NCBI GenBank assembly: GCA_965205735.1
Contig: OZ242179.1
Location: forward strand, 434,001 to 498,000
DNA: 64,000 bases
Source of the DNA: VXNE01 sp965205735
GTDB taxonomy: Bacteria; Pseudomonadota; Gammaproteobacteria; Pseudomonadales; Azotimanducaceae
Direction of reading: 5' to 3'
Below, in pieces: positions 1 to 9,032 of the stretch; position 1 is the first letter of the stretch; each line of letters opens with the position of its first letter. Below the pieces are notes generated by a model that saw nothing but the letters and a program-made list of their open reading frames with translations, did not search any database and had not been told where the DNA came from. Made by a program: the position numbers and the translations under genes.

Positions 1-230
1 GGCGCATCCTGCGACGCATCGGACACGACGCGCGAAACTGTGCTGGTGTCGGGCATTCCGGGTTCGTTACAACGAAACGGAATAAGAGACTAGCAGCCAC
101 CGCCCGGCAAAAATAATACCGTGTGGTCATATGCTTAAAGCACGCCACCTTCGTTCGTGAGCGATTCGTCGCGATGTAAATCCGACCGTCTCGTTCTAAC
201 ATACGCGCGCCGCGTTGTCTGGGGACCGTT
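1..230. other. Intergenic, no gene seen
   Basis: No convincing coding region is visible here. The stretch precedes the TTG start of thrH and must hold its promoter. The part around 110-200 is less GC-rich than the neighbouring genes, but I could not fix -35/-10 boxes. An upstream gene may end before base 1. Confidence 0.4.
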
Positions 231-827
231 TTGAACATCTTGTGCCTTGATCTCGAAGGCGTGCTGGTGCCGGAGATGTGGCAGGCCGTCGCAAGCGACC
301 GCGCCATCGAAGACTTGCAAAAAACAACCCGCGATATCCCGATTTACGACGACCTCATGCAGTTGCGATTGCGTGCCCTGGCCCGCCACGAGGTGCCATT
401 CAGCGCCATGCTCGAGGTGATCCGGTCACTTGAACCCCTGCCCGGCGCGGGGGAGTTTCTCGCCTGGGCGCGAGAACGGTTCCAATTGTCGATTGTGTCC
501 GATAGTTTCTATGAGTTCGCCATGCCCCTGATGGCGAAGCTGGGTCATCCGCTCTTGCTGTGCCACAAGCTGCATGTCGAAAACGATCGCATCGTTGGCT
601 ACCGCCTGCGCCAGGACAACCCCAAGCCGGCTGCGGTGGAAGCGTTTCAGGCGCTCGGCTACACGGTTTGCGCCGCAGGAGACTCCTACAACGACATCGG
701 CATGTTGCAGGCCGCGAACCACGGCTGCTTCTTCAACGCGCCGACGCAAGTGACCTCGGCCTATCCGACCATCGATGCCGTCCACGGCTTCGACGATCTG
801 ACGGCGACCCTCGCGCGCTACTGCTGA
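231..827 (+). CDS. thrH: Bifunctional phosphoserine phosphatase / homoserine phosphotransferase ThrH
   Basis: HAD-superfamily enzyme of 198 residues. In Pseudomonas, ThrH dephosphorylates phosphoserine and can transfer the phosphate to homoserine, linking serine and threonine synthesis in the cytoplasm. Visible motifs: the nucleophile loop D7-L-E-G (the DxEG form typical of ThrH rather than DxDGT), motif II around S90 in IVSDS, K132 in NPKP, and motif III GDSYND at 150-155. The length equals the family norm. The start is TTG at 231; the next in-frame ATG would remove the catalytic Asp, so TTG is the only sensible start. It converges with aceA after about 10 bp. Confidence 0.9.
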   Translation: MNILCLDLEGVLVPEMWQAVASDRAIEDLQKTTRDIPIYDDLMQLRLRALARHEVPFSAMLEVIRSLEPLPGAGEFLAWARERFQLSIVSDSFYEFAMPLMAKLGHPLLLCHKLHVENDRIVGYRLRQDNPKPAAVEAFQALGYTVCAAGDSYNDIGMLQAANHGCFFNAPTQVTSAYPTIDAVHGFDDLTATLARYC

Positions 828-837
828 TCTTGTGGCA

Positions 838-2157
838 CTATCCGGACTGCGCCTGCCGGAACTGCTGTTCCTCGGTAGACCCGGTCAACGCCGTTACCGA
901 CGACTCCCCGCCCTGGATCACGTTGGCCACCTCGTCGAAGTAGCCCGTGCCGACTTCCTGCTGGTGGCTGACGAACGTATAGCCGCGATCCGTGGCCGAG
1001 AACTCCCTTTGCTGTAGTTCGACGTAGGCGGACATCTGCCGTTCGACATAGTCACGGGAAAGTTCGAACATGCTGTACCACATGCTGTGAATCCCGGCCA
1101 GGGTGATGAACTGGAACCGGTAACCCATAGCCGCGAGTTCCTTCTGGAACTTGGCGATGGTCGCGTCGTCAAGGTTCGCCTTCCAGTTGAACGACGGCGA
1201 GCAGTTGTAAGCCAGTAGCTGGTTCGGAAACTCTCCCTGGATCGCCTCGGCGAACCGCTTTGCCTCGTCCAGATCAGGTACGGCTGTTTCGCACCACAGG
1301 AGGTCCGCATACGGCGCGTAGGCCAAGCCCCGGGCGACCGCCTGATCCATGCCGGGGCGCGTGCGATAGAAGCCTTCCGGCGTGCGTTCGCCGGTAAGGA
1401 ACGGTTTCTCGCACTCGTCCACGTCGCTCACCACCATGTCGGCAGCGTTCGCATCGGTGCGGGCCATGAGGACGGTAGGAACGTCGCAGACATCGGCCGC
1501 GAGACGACCGGCAATCAACTTCTGCACCGCCTCCTTGGTCGGCACCAGGACCTTGCCGCCCATATGCCCGCACTTCTTGACGGAAGCAAGCTGGTCTTCG
1601 AAGTGCACGCCGGCGGCGCCAGCCGAAATCATGGCCTTCATCAGCTCGAAGGCGTTCAACACGCCCCCGAAACCGGCTTCGGCATCCGCCACGATGGGCG
1701 CGTAAAAGTCGATTCCCTCGTCGATGCCGTTGGCCCATTGAATCTCGTCGGCGCGGCGAAACGCGTTATTGATGCGGTTCACCACTTGGGGCACGGAGTT
1801 CACCGCATACAGCGACTGGTCCGGATACATGGTTTCGGATGTGTTGTTGTCTGCCGCCACTTGCCAGCCGGAAAGATAAATCGCCTTGATGCCGGCCTTG
1901 ACCTGCTGCACCGCCTGACCGCCCGTGACGGCGCCGAGCGCGTTGACGTAGTCTTCGGTCTGCAGGTAATCCCACAGTTTATCGGCGCCGTGGGCGGCCA
2001 GCATGCTCCGATGGGGGATGGTTCCCCGAAGTTTCACGACGTCTTCGGGCCGGTAGCCGCGCTTGACGTCCGCCCAGCGCGCATTCGTGTTCCACTCGTG
2101 TTCCAAGTCGCCAATTTGTTCCTCCCGCGATTTGCGGGGAACATAGTGCAATGCCAT
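838..2157 (-). CDS. aceA: Isocitrate lyase
   Basis: Cleaves isocitrate to glyoxylate and succinate, the first step of the glyoxylate bypass. The 439-residue protein has the diagnostic KKCGH signature at 194-198, with Cys196 as the catalytic cysteine. It also has the metal/substrate-binding segment VADAEAGFGG near 157-166 and the conserved NCSPSFNW segment in the C-terminal third. Length and motifs fit the short, E. coli-like class. No malate synthase or isocitrate dehydrogenase kinase lies next to it, although icd is about 6 kb away. It is transcribed divergently from the PP2C gene across a 213-bp spacer. Confidence 0.96.
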   Translation of the reverse strand: MALHYVPRKSREEQIGDLEHEWNTNARWADVKRGYRPEDVVKLRGTIPHRSMLAAHGADKLWDYLQTEDYVNALGAVTGGQAVQQVKAGIKAIYLSGWQVAADNNTSETMYPDQSLYAVNSVPQVVNRINNAFRRADEIQWANGIDEGIDFYAPIVADAEAGFGGVLNAFELMKAMISAGAAGVHFEDQLASVKKCGHMGGKVLVPTKEAVQKLIAGRLAADVCDVPTVLMARTDANAADMVVSDVDECEKPFLTGERTPEGFYRTRPGMDQAVARGLAYAPYADLLWCETAVPDLDEAKRFAEAIQGEFPNQLLAYNCSPSFNWKANLDDATIAKFQKELAAMGYRFQFITLAGIHSMWYSMFELSRDYVERQMSAYVELQQREFSATDRGYTFVSHQQEVGTGYFDEVANVIQGGESSVTALTGSTEEQQFRQAQSG

Positions 2158-2370
2158 TGAGATCTCCTAGCAAGTGCTTCCAGCGTGGCGCGCCGAAGGG
2201 GTTTCGACGTTCGTGTCGTAGATAATATTTTGTACCATTCAGGGCTTCGTTGGTGAAATTTATCGCCGCCGAACCGAAGAAAAACCGGTGTGCGCCGTGT
2301 CGAAAGGCGCGATGGGGTCTGCATCGGTTTCGGCACTTGGGCAAACTATGCTTCGTGACGAACCCGGGAC

Positions 2371-3186
2371 TTGGACTTGATACTGACCTTCCAGGGATCT
2401 GATCGCGACGTTGTCGAAGGACCTTCGGGCTGCGCGGGCGGGCAGATTCAGGGCAAGCGACAGGAGCAGCAGGACAGCTATGGGTGGGTGGTGGAACCCG
2501 GCGTTCGAAACGCCGGCGAGCAACTGGTGCTGCTCGTCGCCGATGGTATGGGTGGGCACGCGGGAGGTGCTACGGCAAGCCGTGTTGTCGTCGAATCGTT
2601 TGGCGCGGCTTTTGGTCAATCGCGAGGCGCGATCTCCGAGCGTTTGGAGGATAGCCTGCGCGACGCCAACTGGCACGTTGCGAGCATCGCGCGAAAAAAC
2701 CCTTCTCTTGGCGGGATGGGGGCCACCCTCGCGGCGGCGCACATTACCGGCGAACGATTCTTGCGCTGGATCAGCGTCGGCGACTCTCCCATGTGGCGTT
2801 TTTCAAAGGGGAGTCTTTTGCGCCTCAACAGGGACCACTCCATGACGCCGCTTCTCGCGCAACTGGTGCAGTTCGGCCATCTGACGGCGGAAGAAGCCGC
2901 TACGGATAGCCGCCACCACCGACTGCGTTCGGTCGTCATGGGCGGGGATATTCCGCTGATAGACCTTCGGGATGATGCCATCGAGTTGGACGCGGGCGAT
3001 GTCCTGATCCTCGCAAGCGATGGGCTGGAAACGCTCGGCAAGAACGAGATCGCCACTATCGCCAAAGCACATGGGACTTCATCCAAGGCGATGGTTGAAG
3101 CGCTGCTCGCGGCGGTGAGGGGCAAGTCGATGCCGTACCAGGACAACGCGACGGTGATCGTCTACATCAAGCCGGCGCGTGAATAA
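2371..3186 (+). CDS. PP2C-family protein serine/threonine phosphatase
   Basis: A 271-residue soluble phosphatase of the PP2C/Stp type, which removes phosphate from Ser/Thr with two metal ions. Visible motifs in order: Q-E-Q-Q-D-S near 31-36 (first metal Asp), VADGMGGHAGG at 57-66, GMGAT at 115-119, SVGDS at 135-139, NRDHS at 153-157, ASDGLE at 215-220, and a terminal QDNATVIV metal-ligand block. The catalytic set therefore looks complete. The start is read as TTG at 2371; a start slightly downstream is possible. No Hanks-type kinase or FHA partner is adjacent, so its substrate is unknown. No signal peptide or membrane helix is seen. Confidence 0.88.
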   Translation: MDLILTFQGSDRDVVEGPSGCAGGQIQGKRQEQQDSYGWVVEPGVRNAGEQLVLLVADGMGGHAGGATASRVVVESFGAAFGQSRGAISERLEDSLRDANWHVASIARKNPSLGGMGATLAAAHITGERFLRWISVGDSPMWRFSKGSLLRLNRDHSMTPLLAQLVQFGHLTAEEAATDSRHHRLRSVVMGGDIPLIDLRDDAIELDAGDVLILASDGLETLGKNEIATIAKAHGTSSKAMVEALLAAVRGKSMPYQDNATVIVYIKPARE

Positions 3187-3192
3187 TACAAG

Positions 3193-3337
3193 GGCCCCAC
3201 AGCCGGCGCCTTCGGCATCGGCTCTTTCGAGCGAGGGGTGCCCCCTCGCGCTGCGACTTTCTTGACGAGGGGTACCCCCTCGCGCTGCGACCTTCTTGCG
3301 AGGGGTACCCCCTCGCGCTCCCCGGCTGAAGGCTCCG
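3193..3337. repeat. Palindromic repeat cluster (three tandem hairpins)
   Basis: Three perfect hairpin cores of the form (G)CGAGGGG-TNC-CCCCTCG(C) lie at 3231-3249, 3265-3283 and 3298-3316, spaced 33-34 bp apart. They are flanked by GCCCCACAGCCGGCGCC on the left and GCTCCCCGGCTGAAGG on the right. The same flanks with a single core recur at 42948-43023 inside livF. The cluster lies between the convergent PP2C and GNAT genes and could act as a bidirectional terminator, but the copy in livF shows it is a dispersed element. Confidence 0.8.
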
Positions 3338-3402
3338 AGCACGCGCACGCGGGCAAAATTCTGCGCGATCATCGCGGCCCTTGGTGAGATATGCGGGCTA
3401 AC
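3338..3402. repeat. Solo copy of an insertion-element end
   Basis: This 65-bp segment matches 36002-36066 with two mismatches by eye. That second copy is the right end of a 251-bp inverted-repeat element, so this is a solitary end. It ends in CTTGGTGAGATATGCGGG followed by CTAAC. It abuts the palindromic repeat cluster directly. Confidence 0.75.
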
Positions 3403-3428
3403 ATCGCGCCGGGGTGGAACACGAACTC

Positions 3429-3854
3429 CTACTTCAGGTCGCGCTCCATCGCGATGTGCGGGATTCCGGCCTCCATGAAGCGCTCGCCCACGATACGGAA
3501 CCCAGCCTTCAGATAGAGTTCCTGGGCGTCGATTTGCGCGTGCAGCCAGACGTGGCCGTCGCCTCGCGTGCAGGCCGACTCGAGGGCGAGGTCGAGCAGG
3601 CGGCGACCGATTCCACGGCGGCGAAACGCGCGCAACACGGCGATGCGTCCAATTTGACCATCGGCGAGCAGGCGCGCCGTGCCGACCGGGGCGTCGGCTT
3701 TGTTCACCGCAACGAAATGCATGGCCTCGTCGTCGCGGCCATCGCATTCCAGTTCCGGCGGAACGCCCTGCTCATCAACGAATACGGCGTTGCGGACCGC
3801 CATCAATTCCACGCTGCGCGCATGCCAGTCCGCTTCGAGGACGCGAAACTCCAT
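3429..3854 (-). CDS. GNAT family N-acetyltransferase
   Basis: A 141-residue acetyltransferase of the ElaA/YjcF type. It has an N-terminal RNAVFVDEQGV segment typical of that subgroup. The acetyl-CoA loop reads R-A-F-R-R-R-G-I-G-R-R-L, preceded by the beta-strand GRIAVL. The C-terminal part LKAGFRIVGERF is the usual alpha4-beta7 segment. The acceptor substrate is not predictable. It follows purB with a 19-bp gap and probably shares the mnmA-purB transcript. Confidence 0.88.
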   Translation of the reverse strand: MEFRVLEADWHARSVELMAVRNAVFVDEQGVPPELECDGRDDEAMHFVAVNKADAPVGTARLLADGQIGRIAVLRAFRRRGIGRRLLDLALESACTRGDGHVWLHAQIDAQELYLKAGFRIVGERFMEAGIPHIAMERDLK

Positions 3855-3873
3855 CTCTTGCCCCCGCGGGGCG

Positions 3874-5235
3874 TCAGGAGTCCGGCTGGGTAAGCATTTC
3901 CGCGAGTCGCTGCGCCAGCCCGGTATAGCCTGCCGGGGTCAATCGCCGCAGCGCATCAAGCGTGGATGCCGGCAGGTCGAGCGCTTCGATCAGCGCCTTG
4001 AACGAGGCTTCGTCCAACTCGCGTCCGCGCGTCAGTTCCTTCAGTCGTTCGTAGGGCTCTTGCAGCCCCTCCCGGCGCATCACCGTCTGCACCGCTTCCG
4101 CCAGCACCTCCCAACTGCTGTCGAGGTCCTGTTGCAACCGCTCGCTATCGAGTTCGAGTTTGCCGATACCCCGCAAGGCAGACGTGTAAGCCACGAGCGA
4201 GTGGCCGAGACACGTCCCGACGGATCGCAGCGCCGTCGAGTCGGACAGATCGCGTTGCCAGCGCGATACCGCAAGCTTGCGGGCGAGGTGCGACATCAGC
4301 GCGTTGGCCACACCCAAATTGCCTTCGGCGTTCTCGAAATCGATGGGATTGACCTTGTGCGGCATCGTCGAACTGCCGGTTTCCCCCTCGATGCTCCGGC
4401 TTCTGAAATAGCCGATGGCGATATAGCCCCAGATGTCCTGCGTCAGATCGAGCAGAACCTGGTTGAATCGGGTCAGCGCATCGAAGTATTCGGCGATGTA
4501 GTCGTGCGACTCGATCTGGGTGGTGTAGGCGTTGAAGCCCACCCCCAGGCCTTCGACAAAACGGGCGGCGATGGCGGGCCAGTCGATTTCCGGGAAGGCC
4601 GCGAGGTGCGCGTTGTAGTTACCGACGGCGCCGTTCATCTTGCCCAGGACTCCGACATCCTCGAAGCCGTTGAACTGGCGCTCGAGCCGGGCGATGAACA
4701 CGGCGAGTTCCTTGCCGACCGTGGTGGGCGAAGCGGCTTGACCATGCGTGCGGGCAAGCATGGGCACATCCGCGGTCGCCGCCGCTATTTCCCTCAAGCG
4801 CTCGATCAGCCCGCGCATGGCGGGAACCATGACCTCTTCCCGCGCGCGTTTCAGCATTACGGCGTAGGCGAGGTTGTTGATATCCTCCGACGTGCAGCCG
4901 AAATGCACGAACTCCACGTGCTCCCTCGCCACGGGCTCGATCCGCTCCTTGACGAAGTACTCGACCGCCTTGACGTCATGGTTCGTGGTCCGTTCGATGT
5001 CCCGGATGCGCTCCGCGTCGCCGACCGAAAAGTCCCGCCAGATCGCGCGAGCGGCGCGCCGGGCCGAGGGATCCGGGTCCGGCAGTTCGGGAATCTGCTC
5101 CTCGGCGGCGAGGTGCAGGAACCACTCCACTTCCACCATCACGCGGTTGCGCATGAGGCCAAACTCGCTCGCGAGCGGCGCGAGCGCGGCCACGCGCGAG
5201 CGATAGCGCCCGTCGAGCGGGGAGATGGCTGACAT
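3874..5235 (-). CDS. purB: Adenylosuccinate lyase
   Basis: Catalyses two steps of purine synthesis: SAICAR to AICAR, and adenylosuccinate to AMP, each releasing fumarate. The 453-residue protein starts MSAISPLDGRY, as in the gammaproteobacterial PurB type. It has TSEDINN, the RTHGQ-A-A-SPTT substrate segment, and the fumarase/aspartase signature SSTMPHKVNP, which holds the catalytic serine loop. I chose ATG at 5235, because the longer reading adds 82 arginine-rich residues that are mnmA sequence read out of frame. It follows mnmA by 14 bp, echoing the E. coli mnmA-hflD-purB operon but without hflD. Confidence 0.97.
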   Translation of the reverse strand: MSAISPLDGRYRSRVAALAPLASEFGLMRNRVMVEVEWFLHLAAEEQIPELPDPDPSARRAARAIWRDFSVGDAERIRDIERTTNHDVKAVEYFVKERIEPVAREHVEFVHFGCTSEDINNLAYAVMLKRAREEVMVPAMRGLIERLREIAAATADVPMLARTHGQAASPTTVGKELAVFIARLERQFNGFEDVGVLGKMNGAVGNYNAHLAAFPEIDWPAIAARFVEGLGVGFNAYTTQIESHDYIAEYFDALTRFNQVLLDLTQDIWGYIAIGYFRSRSIEGETGSSTMPHKVNPIDFENAEGNLGVANALMSHLARKLAVSRWQRDLSDSTALRSVGTCLGHSLVAYTSALRGIGKLELDSERLQQDLDSSWEVLAEAVQTVMRREGLQEPYERLKELTRGRELDEASFKALIEALDLPASTLDALRRLTPAGYTGLAQRLAEMLTQPDS

Positions 5236-5249
5236 CGATCCCTGTTCCA

Positions 5250-6362
5250 CTACGCCACCGCCCGCGTTGCGCCGGAGAACGCCTCGACGATCACGCCGCC
5301 GCCGAGACACCGGTTCCCGTCGTACAGGCAGACGTACTGTCCCGGGGCGACCGCGCGCTGGGGCGCTTCGAAATCGACGCGGATGCGATGCCCATGCCGT
5401 GTCACCAGGCAGGCCTGGTCGACCTGCCCATAGCGCGTCTTGGCAGTGCAGGAGAGGGGCGGATCGACATCGGCGAGCCAATTCATCTCGTCGGCGGTCA
5501 GGCTCTGGCTCATCAGGTCTGCCTGGTTCTGGCTTGCCACAAGTTCATTGCGGTCGGCGTCCTTCGAGACGACATACCAGGGAGCTTCCGGCCGGTTTGC
5601 GCGGCCTCCGATACCGAGTCCCTGCCTCTGGCCAAGCGTATAGTACGCGACGCCGCTATGGGCGCCGAGGGTTTCGCCTTTCGCGTCGACGATGCGCCCG
5701 TCGCGCGGAGGCAGGTAGCGCGCGAGGAATTCGGCGAAGCGGCGCTCGCCGATAAAGCAGATGCCCGTGCTGTCCTTCTTGTCGTGCACCGGAATGCCTG
5801 CCTCCCGGGCCAGCTCCCGCACCTCGGGCTTGTACATTTCGCCGAGCGGAAACAGGCACCGTCGGAGTTGCTCGCTCGGGACGGCCTGCAGAAAGTAGCT
5901 TTGGTCCTTGTTTCCATCCACGCCCTTGAGCAGTTGGAATTCGCCGTTCGCATGCGACGAACGCACATAGTGACCGGTGGCGATCATTTCAGCGCCGAGC
6001 AGTCGGGCATAGTCGAGAAACAGGTTGAACTTGATTTCGCGGTTGCAGAGCACATCCGGGTTCGGGGTGCGTCCCGCAGCGTACTCGGCCAGAAAATGCT
6101 CGAATACGTTGTCCCAGTATTCCGCCGCAAAGTTTGCCTCGTGCAGTTCGATTCCGAGCTGGGAGCATACTGCCCGGGCGTCCTCGCGGTCGGTTTCAGC
6201 GGCGCAATATTCTGCATCGTCGTCCTCGTCCCAGTTCTTCATGAACATGCCCTCGACGCGGTACCCCCGCCGCATGAGGAGCAGGGCGGCGACGGCCGAA
6301 TCGACGCCGCCCGATATGCCGACGATAACCTTGGAGTCGGTCACCGAACACTCGTCCCACAT
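5250..6362 (-). CDS. mnmA: tRNA-specific 2-thiouridylase MnmA
   Basis: Adds sulfur to the wobble uridine of Lys, Glu and Gln tRNAs. The PP-loop ATP-pyrophosphatase motif GISGGVDSA is at residues 15-23. Catalytic cysteines lie in VLCNREIKF and STGICFIGER. The GQRQGLGIGG stretch and a C-terminal beta-barrel are present, and length (370 residues) matches the family. The start is ATG 6362. A GTG at 6344 giving MTDSKVIVG is an equally good alternative; neither has a strong ribosome site. It heads an mnmA-purB-GNAT run and is divergent from moaC. Confidence 0.95.
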   Translation of the reverse strand: MWDECSVTDSKVIVGISGGVDSAVAALLLMRRGYRVEGMFMKNWDEDDDAEYCAAETDREDARAVCSQLGIELHEANFAAEYWDNVFEHFLAEYAAGRTPNPDVLCNREIKFNLFLDYARLLGAEMIATGHYVRSSHANGEFQLLKGVDGNKDQSYFLQAVPSEQLRRCLFPLGEMYKPEVRELAREAGIPVHDKKDSTGICFIGERRFAEFLARYLPPRDGRIVDAKGETLGAHSGVAYYTLGQRQGLGIGGRANRPEAPWYVVSKDADRNELVASQNQADLMSQSLTADEMNWLADVDPPLSCTAKTRYGQVDQACLVTRHGHRIRVDFEAPQRAVAPGQYVCLYDGNRCLGGGVIVEAFSGATRAVA

Positions 6363-6453
6363 CGGTGAAGGAACGGATATTGTACGCAAGAAGGCGAGAG
6401 ACACGCGGACACGCTGGTTGCATGGCCGGGTGCGCTGGTTTGTAATCCCGTGC

Positions 6454-6924
6454 ATGACGCGACTGACACATATCGGCGATGACGGCGCGGCGCGCATGGT
6501 GGACGTGTCCGACAAGGCGGTTACCGTGCGGACAGCCCAGGCGCAGGCCATCCTCGCAATGCGCCCTGCGACGTTGGCGGAGATCCGCTCCGGCAACGTG
6601 CCCAAGGGAGACGTCCTCGCCGCCGCGCGAATCGCCGGGATCCAGGCCGCCAAACGCACCAGCGAACTCATTCCGCTATGCCATCCGCTGCCGCTGTCCA
6701 CGGTGACCGTGGACTTCGAGATCGTCGGCGAGGACCGGTTGCGCATCGACGCGCGTTGCAAGGTGAGCGGAAAGACAGGCGTGGAGATGGAGGCGTTGAC
6801 CGCGGCGAGCATCGCATCGCTTACTGTCTACGACATGTGCAAGTCCATGGATCGGGGTATGCGTATCGAGAGTGTGCAACTCATCGCCAAGGACGGCGGC
6901 GCGAGCGGCGCGTGGCGCCGATGA
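6454..6924 (+). CDS. moaC: Cyclic pyranopterin monophosphate synthase MoaC
   Basis: Forms cyclic pyranopterin monophosphate from the MoaA product in molybdenum cofactor synthesis. The 156-residue protein shows MVDVSDKAVTVRTA, GDVLAAARIAGI, the active-site LIPLCHPLPL segment, KTGVEMEALTA, and the terminal LIAKDGG. Start is ATG 6454; longer in-frame readings run back into mnmA and are not homologous. Its TGA overlaps the moaD start. moaA and moaB are not in the window. Confidence 0.95.
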   Translation: MTRLTHIGDDGAARMVDVSDKAVTVRTAQAQAILAMRPATLAEIRSGNVPKGDVLAAARIAGIQAAKRTSELIPLCHPLPLSTVTVDFEIVGEDRLRIDARCKVSGKTGVEMEALTAASIASLTVYDMCKSMDRGMRIESVQLIAKDGGASGAWRR

Positions 6925-7181
6925 TGGTTCGAGCCGTCTTCTTCGCTTCACTCAGGGAAGCGGTGGAGACCGAGTTCCTTGACCTCGAGATCGGGGACGG
7001 CGGGGGTTTGCGCGAGCTGCGGCAAGGTCTCGCGGCGCGCCTGGGCGCAGATCAGATGGCAGCGCTCGACGCGGCAGAGGTTCGCGTGGCCATCAATCGT
7101 CGGTTGGTACACGACGGCGAAGAATCGGTGCTGGTCGCCGGCGACGAAGTCGCGTTCATGCCGCCGGTCACCGGAGGCTGA
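6921..7181 (+). CDS. moaD: Molybdopterin synthase sulfur carrier subunit MoaD
   Basis: Small ubiquitin-fold protein whose C-terminal glycine is thiocarboxylated and donates sulfur to the pterin. The 86-residue product ends PPVTGG, the essential double glycine. It also has the FFASLRE and VAINRR segments typical of MoaD. The start is ATG 6921, overlapping the moaC stop by 4 bp, with a second ATG immediately after. Two bases separate it from moaE, so the three genes are translationally coupled. Confidence 0.93.
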   Translation: MMVRAVFFASLREAVETEFLDLEIGDGGGLRELRQGLAARLGADQMAALDAAEVRVAINRRLVHDGEESVLVAGDEVAFMPPVTGG

Positions 7182-7183
7182 GC

Positions 7184-7660
7184 ATGACCGTATGCATCCG
7201 CATCCAGGAGGAGGACTTCTCCCTGGCTCTCGAATGGGACGCGCTGCGGCAGCGTATAGGCGGCACCGCGGGCGGCATCGTCGCGTTCGCGGGACTGGTC
7301 CGTGACCATGCGAGGGCGGGCGAGGAAGTGTCGGGACTCTTTCTCGAGCACTATCCTGACATGACGGAATCGAGCATCGAGCGAATTATCGACGAGGCGC
7401 GCGGCCGCTGGCCGCTGCGGGATGTCGTGGTCATACATCGCGTCGGCGATCTCAAGCCGGGGGATCAGATCGTGCTCGTGCTGGCGGCGTCATCGCACCG
7501 CAGCGCGGCGTTTGCCGGCTGCGAGTTCATCATAGACATGCTGAAGACGAAGGCCGTGTTCTGGAAAAAGGAGACCCGCGCCGGATCCGAAGGGACCTGG
7601 ATCCGCTCCACGGGCGACGACTTCGAGCGGGCGAAGCACTGGCAGGACGACGGCGCATAG
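7184..7660 (+). CDS. moaE: Molybdopterin synthase catalytic subunit MoaE
   Basis: Large subunit of molybdopterin synthase, which inserts two sulfurs into precursor Z using MoaD. The 158-residue protein carries GGIVAFAGLVRDH, LFLEHYPDM, IHRVGDLKPGD, the SSHRSAAFAGC helix, and K-A-V-F-W-K-K-E, holding the catalytic lysine. The length is normal. The gene converges with icd, with 18 bp between the stop codons. Confidence 0.95.
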   Translation: MTVCIRIQEEDFSLALEWDALRQRIGGTAGGIVAFAGLVRDHARAGEEVSGLFLEHYPDMTESSIERIIDEARGRWPLRDVVVIHRVGDLKPGDQIVLVLAASSHRSAAFAGCEFIIDMLKTKAVFWKKETRAGSEGTWIRSTGDDFERAKHWQDDGA

Positions 7661-7678
7661 ACGCCGCCTTGGGCGAGT

Positions 7679-8935
7679 TCACATCTCGGCGATGATGGCG
7701 TCGCCGAACTCCGAACACTTGAGCAGCTTGGCCCCGGTCATCAGCCGCTCGAAATCGTACGTGACGGTGCCCTGCGAAATGGCGGTTTCCATTCCCCGCA
7801 CGATCGCGTCGGCGGCTTCGCGCCAGCCCATATGCCGCAGCATCATTTCCGCCGACAGGATAAGCGAGCCGGGATTGACCTTGTCCTGCCCCGTGTATTT
7901 GGGCGCCGTGCCGTGGGTGGCTTCGAACAACGCGACGGTATCGCCGATGTTGGCGCCCGGCGCGATGCCGATGCCGCCGACTTGGGCTGCCAGGGCGTCG
8001 GAGAGGTAGTCGCCGTTCAGATTCATCGTCGCGATGACGTCGTATTCGTCGGGGCGCGTAAGGATCTGTTGCAGCATGGCGTCGGCGATCATGTCCTTGA
8101 TGACGATCTGCTTGCCGGTGTTCGGGTTCGTCAGTTCATGCCACGGTCCGCCGTCCAGGGGCGTCGCGCCGAACTCGGAGGCGGCGAGAGCGTAGCCCCA
8201 GTCCTTGAACGCGCCCTCGGTGAATTTCATGATGTTGCCCTTGTGCACGAAGGTCAGCGAGTCGCGATCTTCGGCGATCGCGTACTGCAGCGCCTTGCGT
8301 ACAAGGCGCTGGGTGCCCGCGACGGAAATCGGTTTGATGCCGATGCCACAATGTTCCGGGAAGCGGATATTTCGCACGCCCATTTCTTCCTGCAAAAAGC
8401 TGATGACCTTGCTTGCCTGCGCCGAGTCCGCCTCCCATTCGATGCCGGCGTATATGTCCTCCGTGTTCTCGCGAAAGATCGTCATGTCGGTCTTTTCCGG
8501 CGCCTTCACGGGGCTCGGCACGCCTTGAAGCCAGCGAACCGGCCGCTGGCAGACGTACAGGTCGAGCACCTGCCGCAAGGCGACGTTGAGCGAGCGGATT
8601 CCTCCGCCCACCGGCGTCGTCATCGGGCCCTTGATGCCGACGTGAAACTCGCGCATGGCCGCGAATGTCTCTTCCGGCAGCCACTGATCTTCGCCGTACA
8701 ACCCGAGCGCCTTCTCGCCGGCGTACACCTCCATCCACGAGATCGAACGTTTGCCCTCGTAGCTTTTCCGAACCGCCGTGTCGACCACCTTGATCATCAC
8801 CGGAGAGATGTCGATGCCGATGCCGTCGCCCTCGATGAACGGGATGATGGGATGATCGGGAACGTTGAGGTTGCCGTCGCCGTCCACGGTGATCTTCTCG
8901 CCTTCGTCGGGCACGACGATGTGCTGGTATCCCAT
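7679..8935 (-). CDS. icd: Isocitrate dehydrogenase, NADP-dependent
   Basis: Oxidative decarboxylation of isocitrate to 2-oxoglutarate in the TCA cycle. The 418-residue protein matches the E. coli-type dimeric enzyme. It has the substrate loop I-R-S-L-N-V-A-L-R-Q with the regulatory/substrate serine, FRENTEDIYAGIE, KGNIMKFTEGAF, metal-binding NLNGDYLSD, and the cofactor loop ATHGTAPKYTGQDK (the H/K type used for NADP). Start ATG 8935 gives MGYQHIVVPDEG; a longer reading adds 14 unlikely residues. With aceA present, flux at isocitrate must be partitioned; no AceK kinase is in the window. Confidence 0.96.
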   Translation of the reverse strand: MGYQHIVVPDEGEKITVDGDGNLNVPDHPIIPFIEGDGIGIDISPVMIKVVDTAVRKSYEGKRSISWMEVYAGEKALGLYGEDQWLPEETFAAMREFHVGIKGPMTTPVGGGIRSLNVALRQVLDLYVCQRPVRWLQGVPSPVKAPEKTDMTIFRENTEDIYAGIEWEADSAQASKVISFLQEEMGVRNIRFPEHCGIGIKPISVAGTQRLVRKALQYAIAEDRDSLTFVHKGNIMKFTEGAFKDWGYALAASEFGATPLDGGPWHELTNPNTGKQIVIKDMIADAMLQQILTRPDEYDVIATMNLNGDYLSDALAAQVGGIGIAPGANIGDTVALFEATHGTAPKYTGQDKVNPGSLILSAEMMLRHMGWREAADAIVRGMETAISQGTVTYDFERLMTGAKLLKCSEFGDAIIAEM

Positions 8936-9032
8936 TCGATTCTCCAATGCGGATCGGGTGCAAGAGCGAACCGGCAATTATAGGGACCGCGATACGCGTT
9001 TACAGTGTCGTTTTCGTGGCACCATCTTTCCG

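Noticed and set aside
7832..8983. A 383-residue plus-strand open frame opposite icd
   Set aside because: Entirely antisense to isocitrate dehydrogenase and without recognisable domains.
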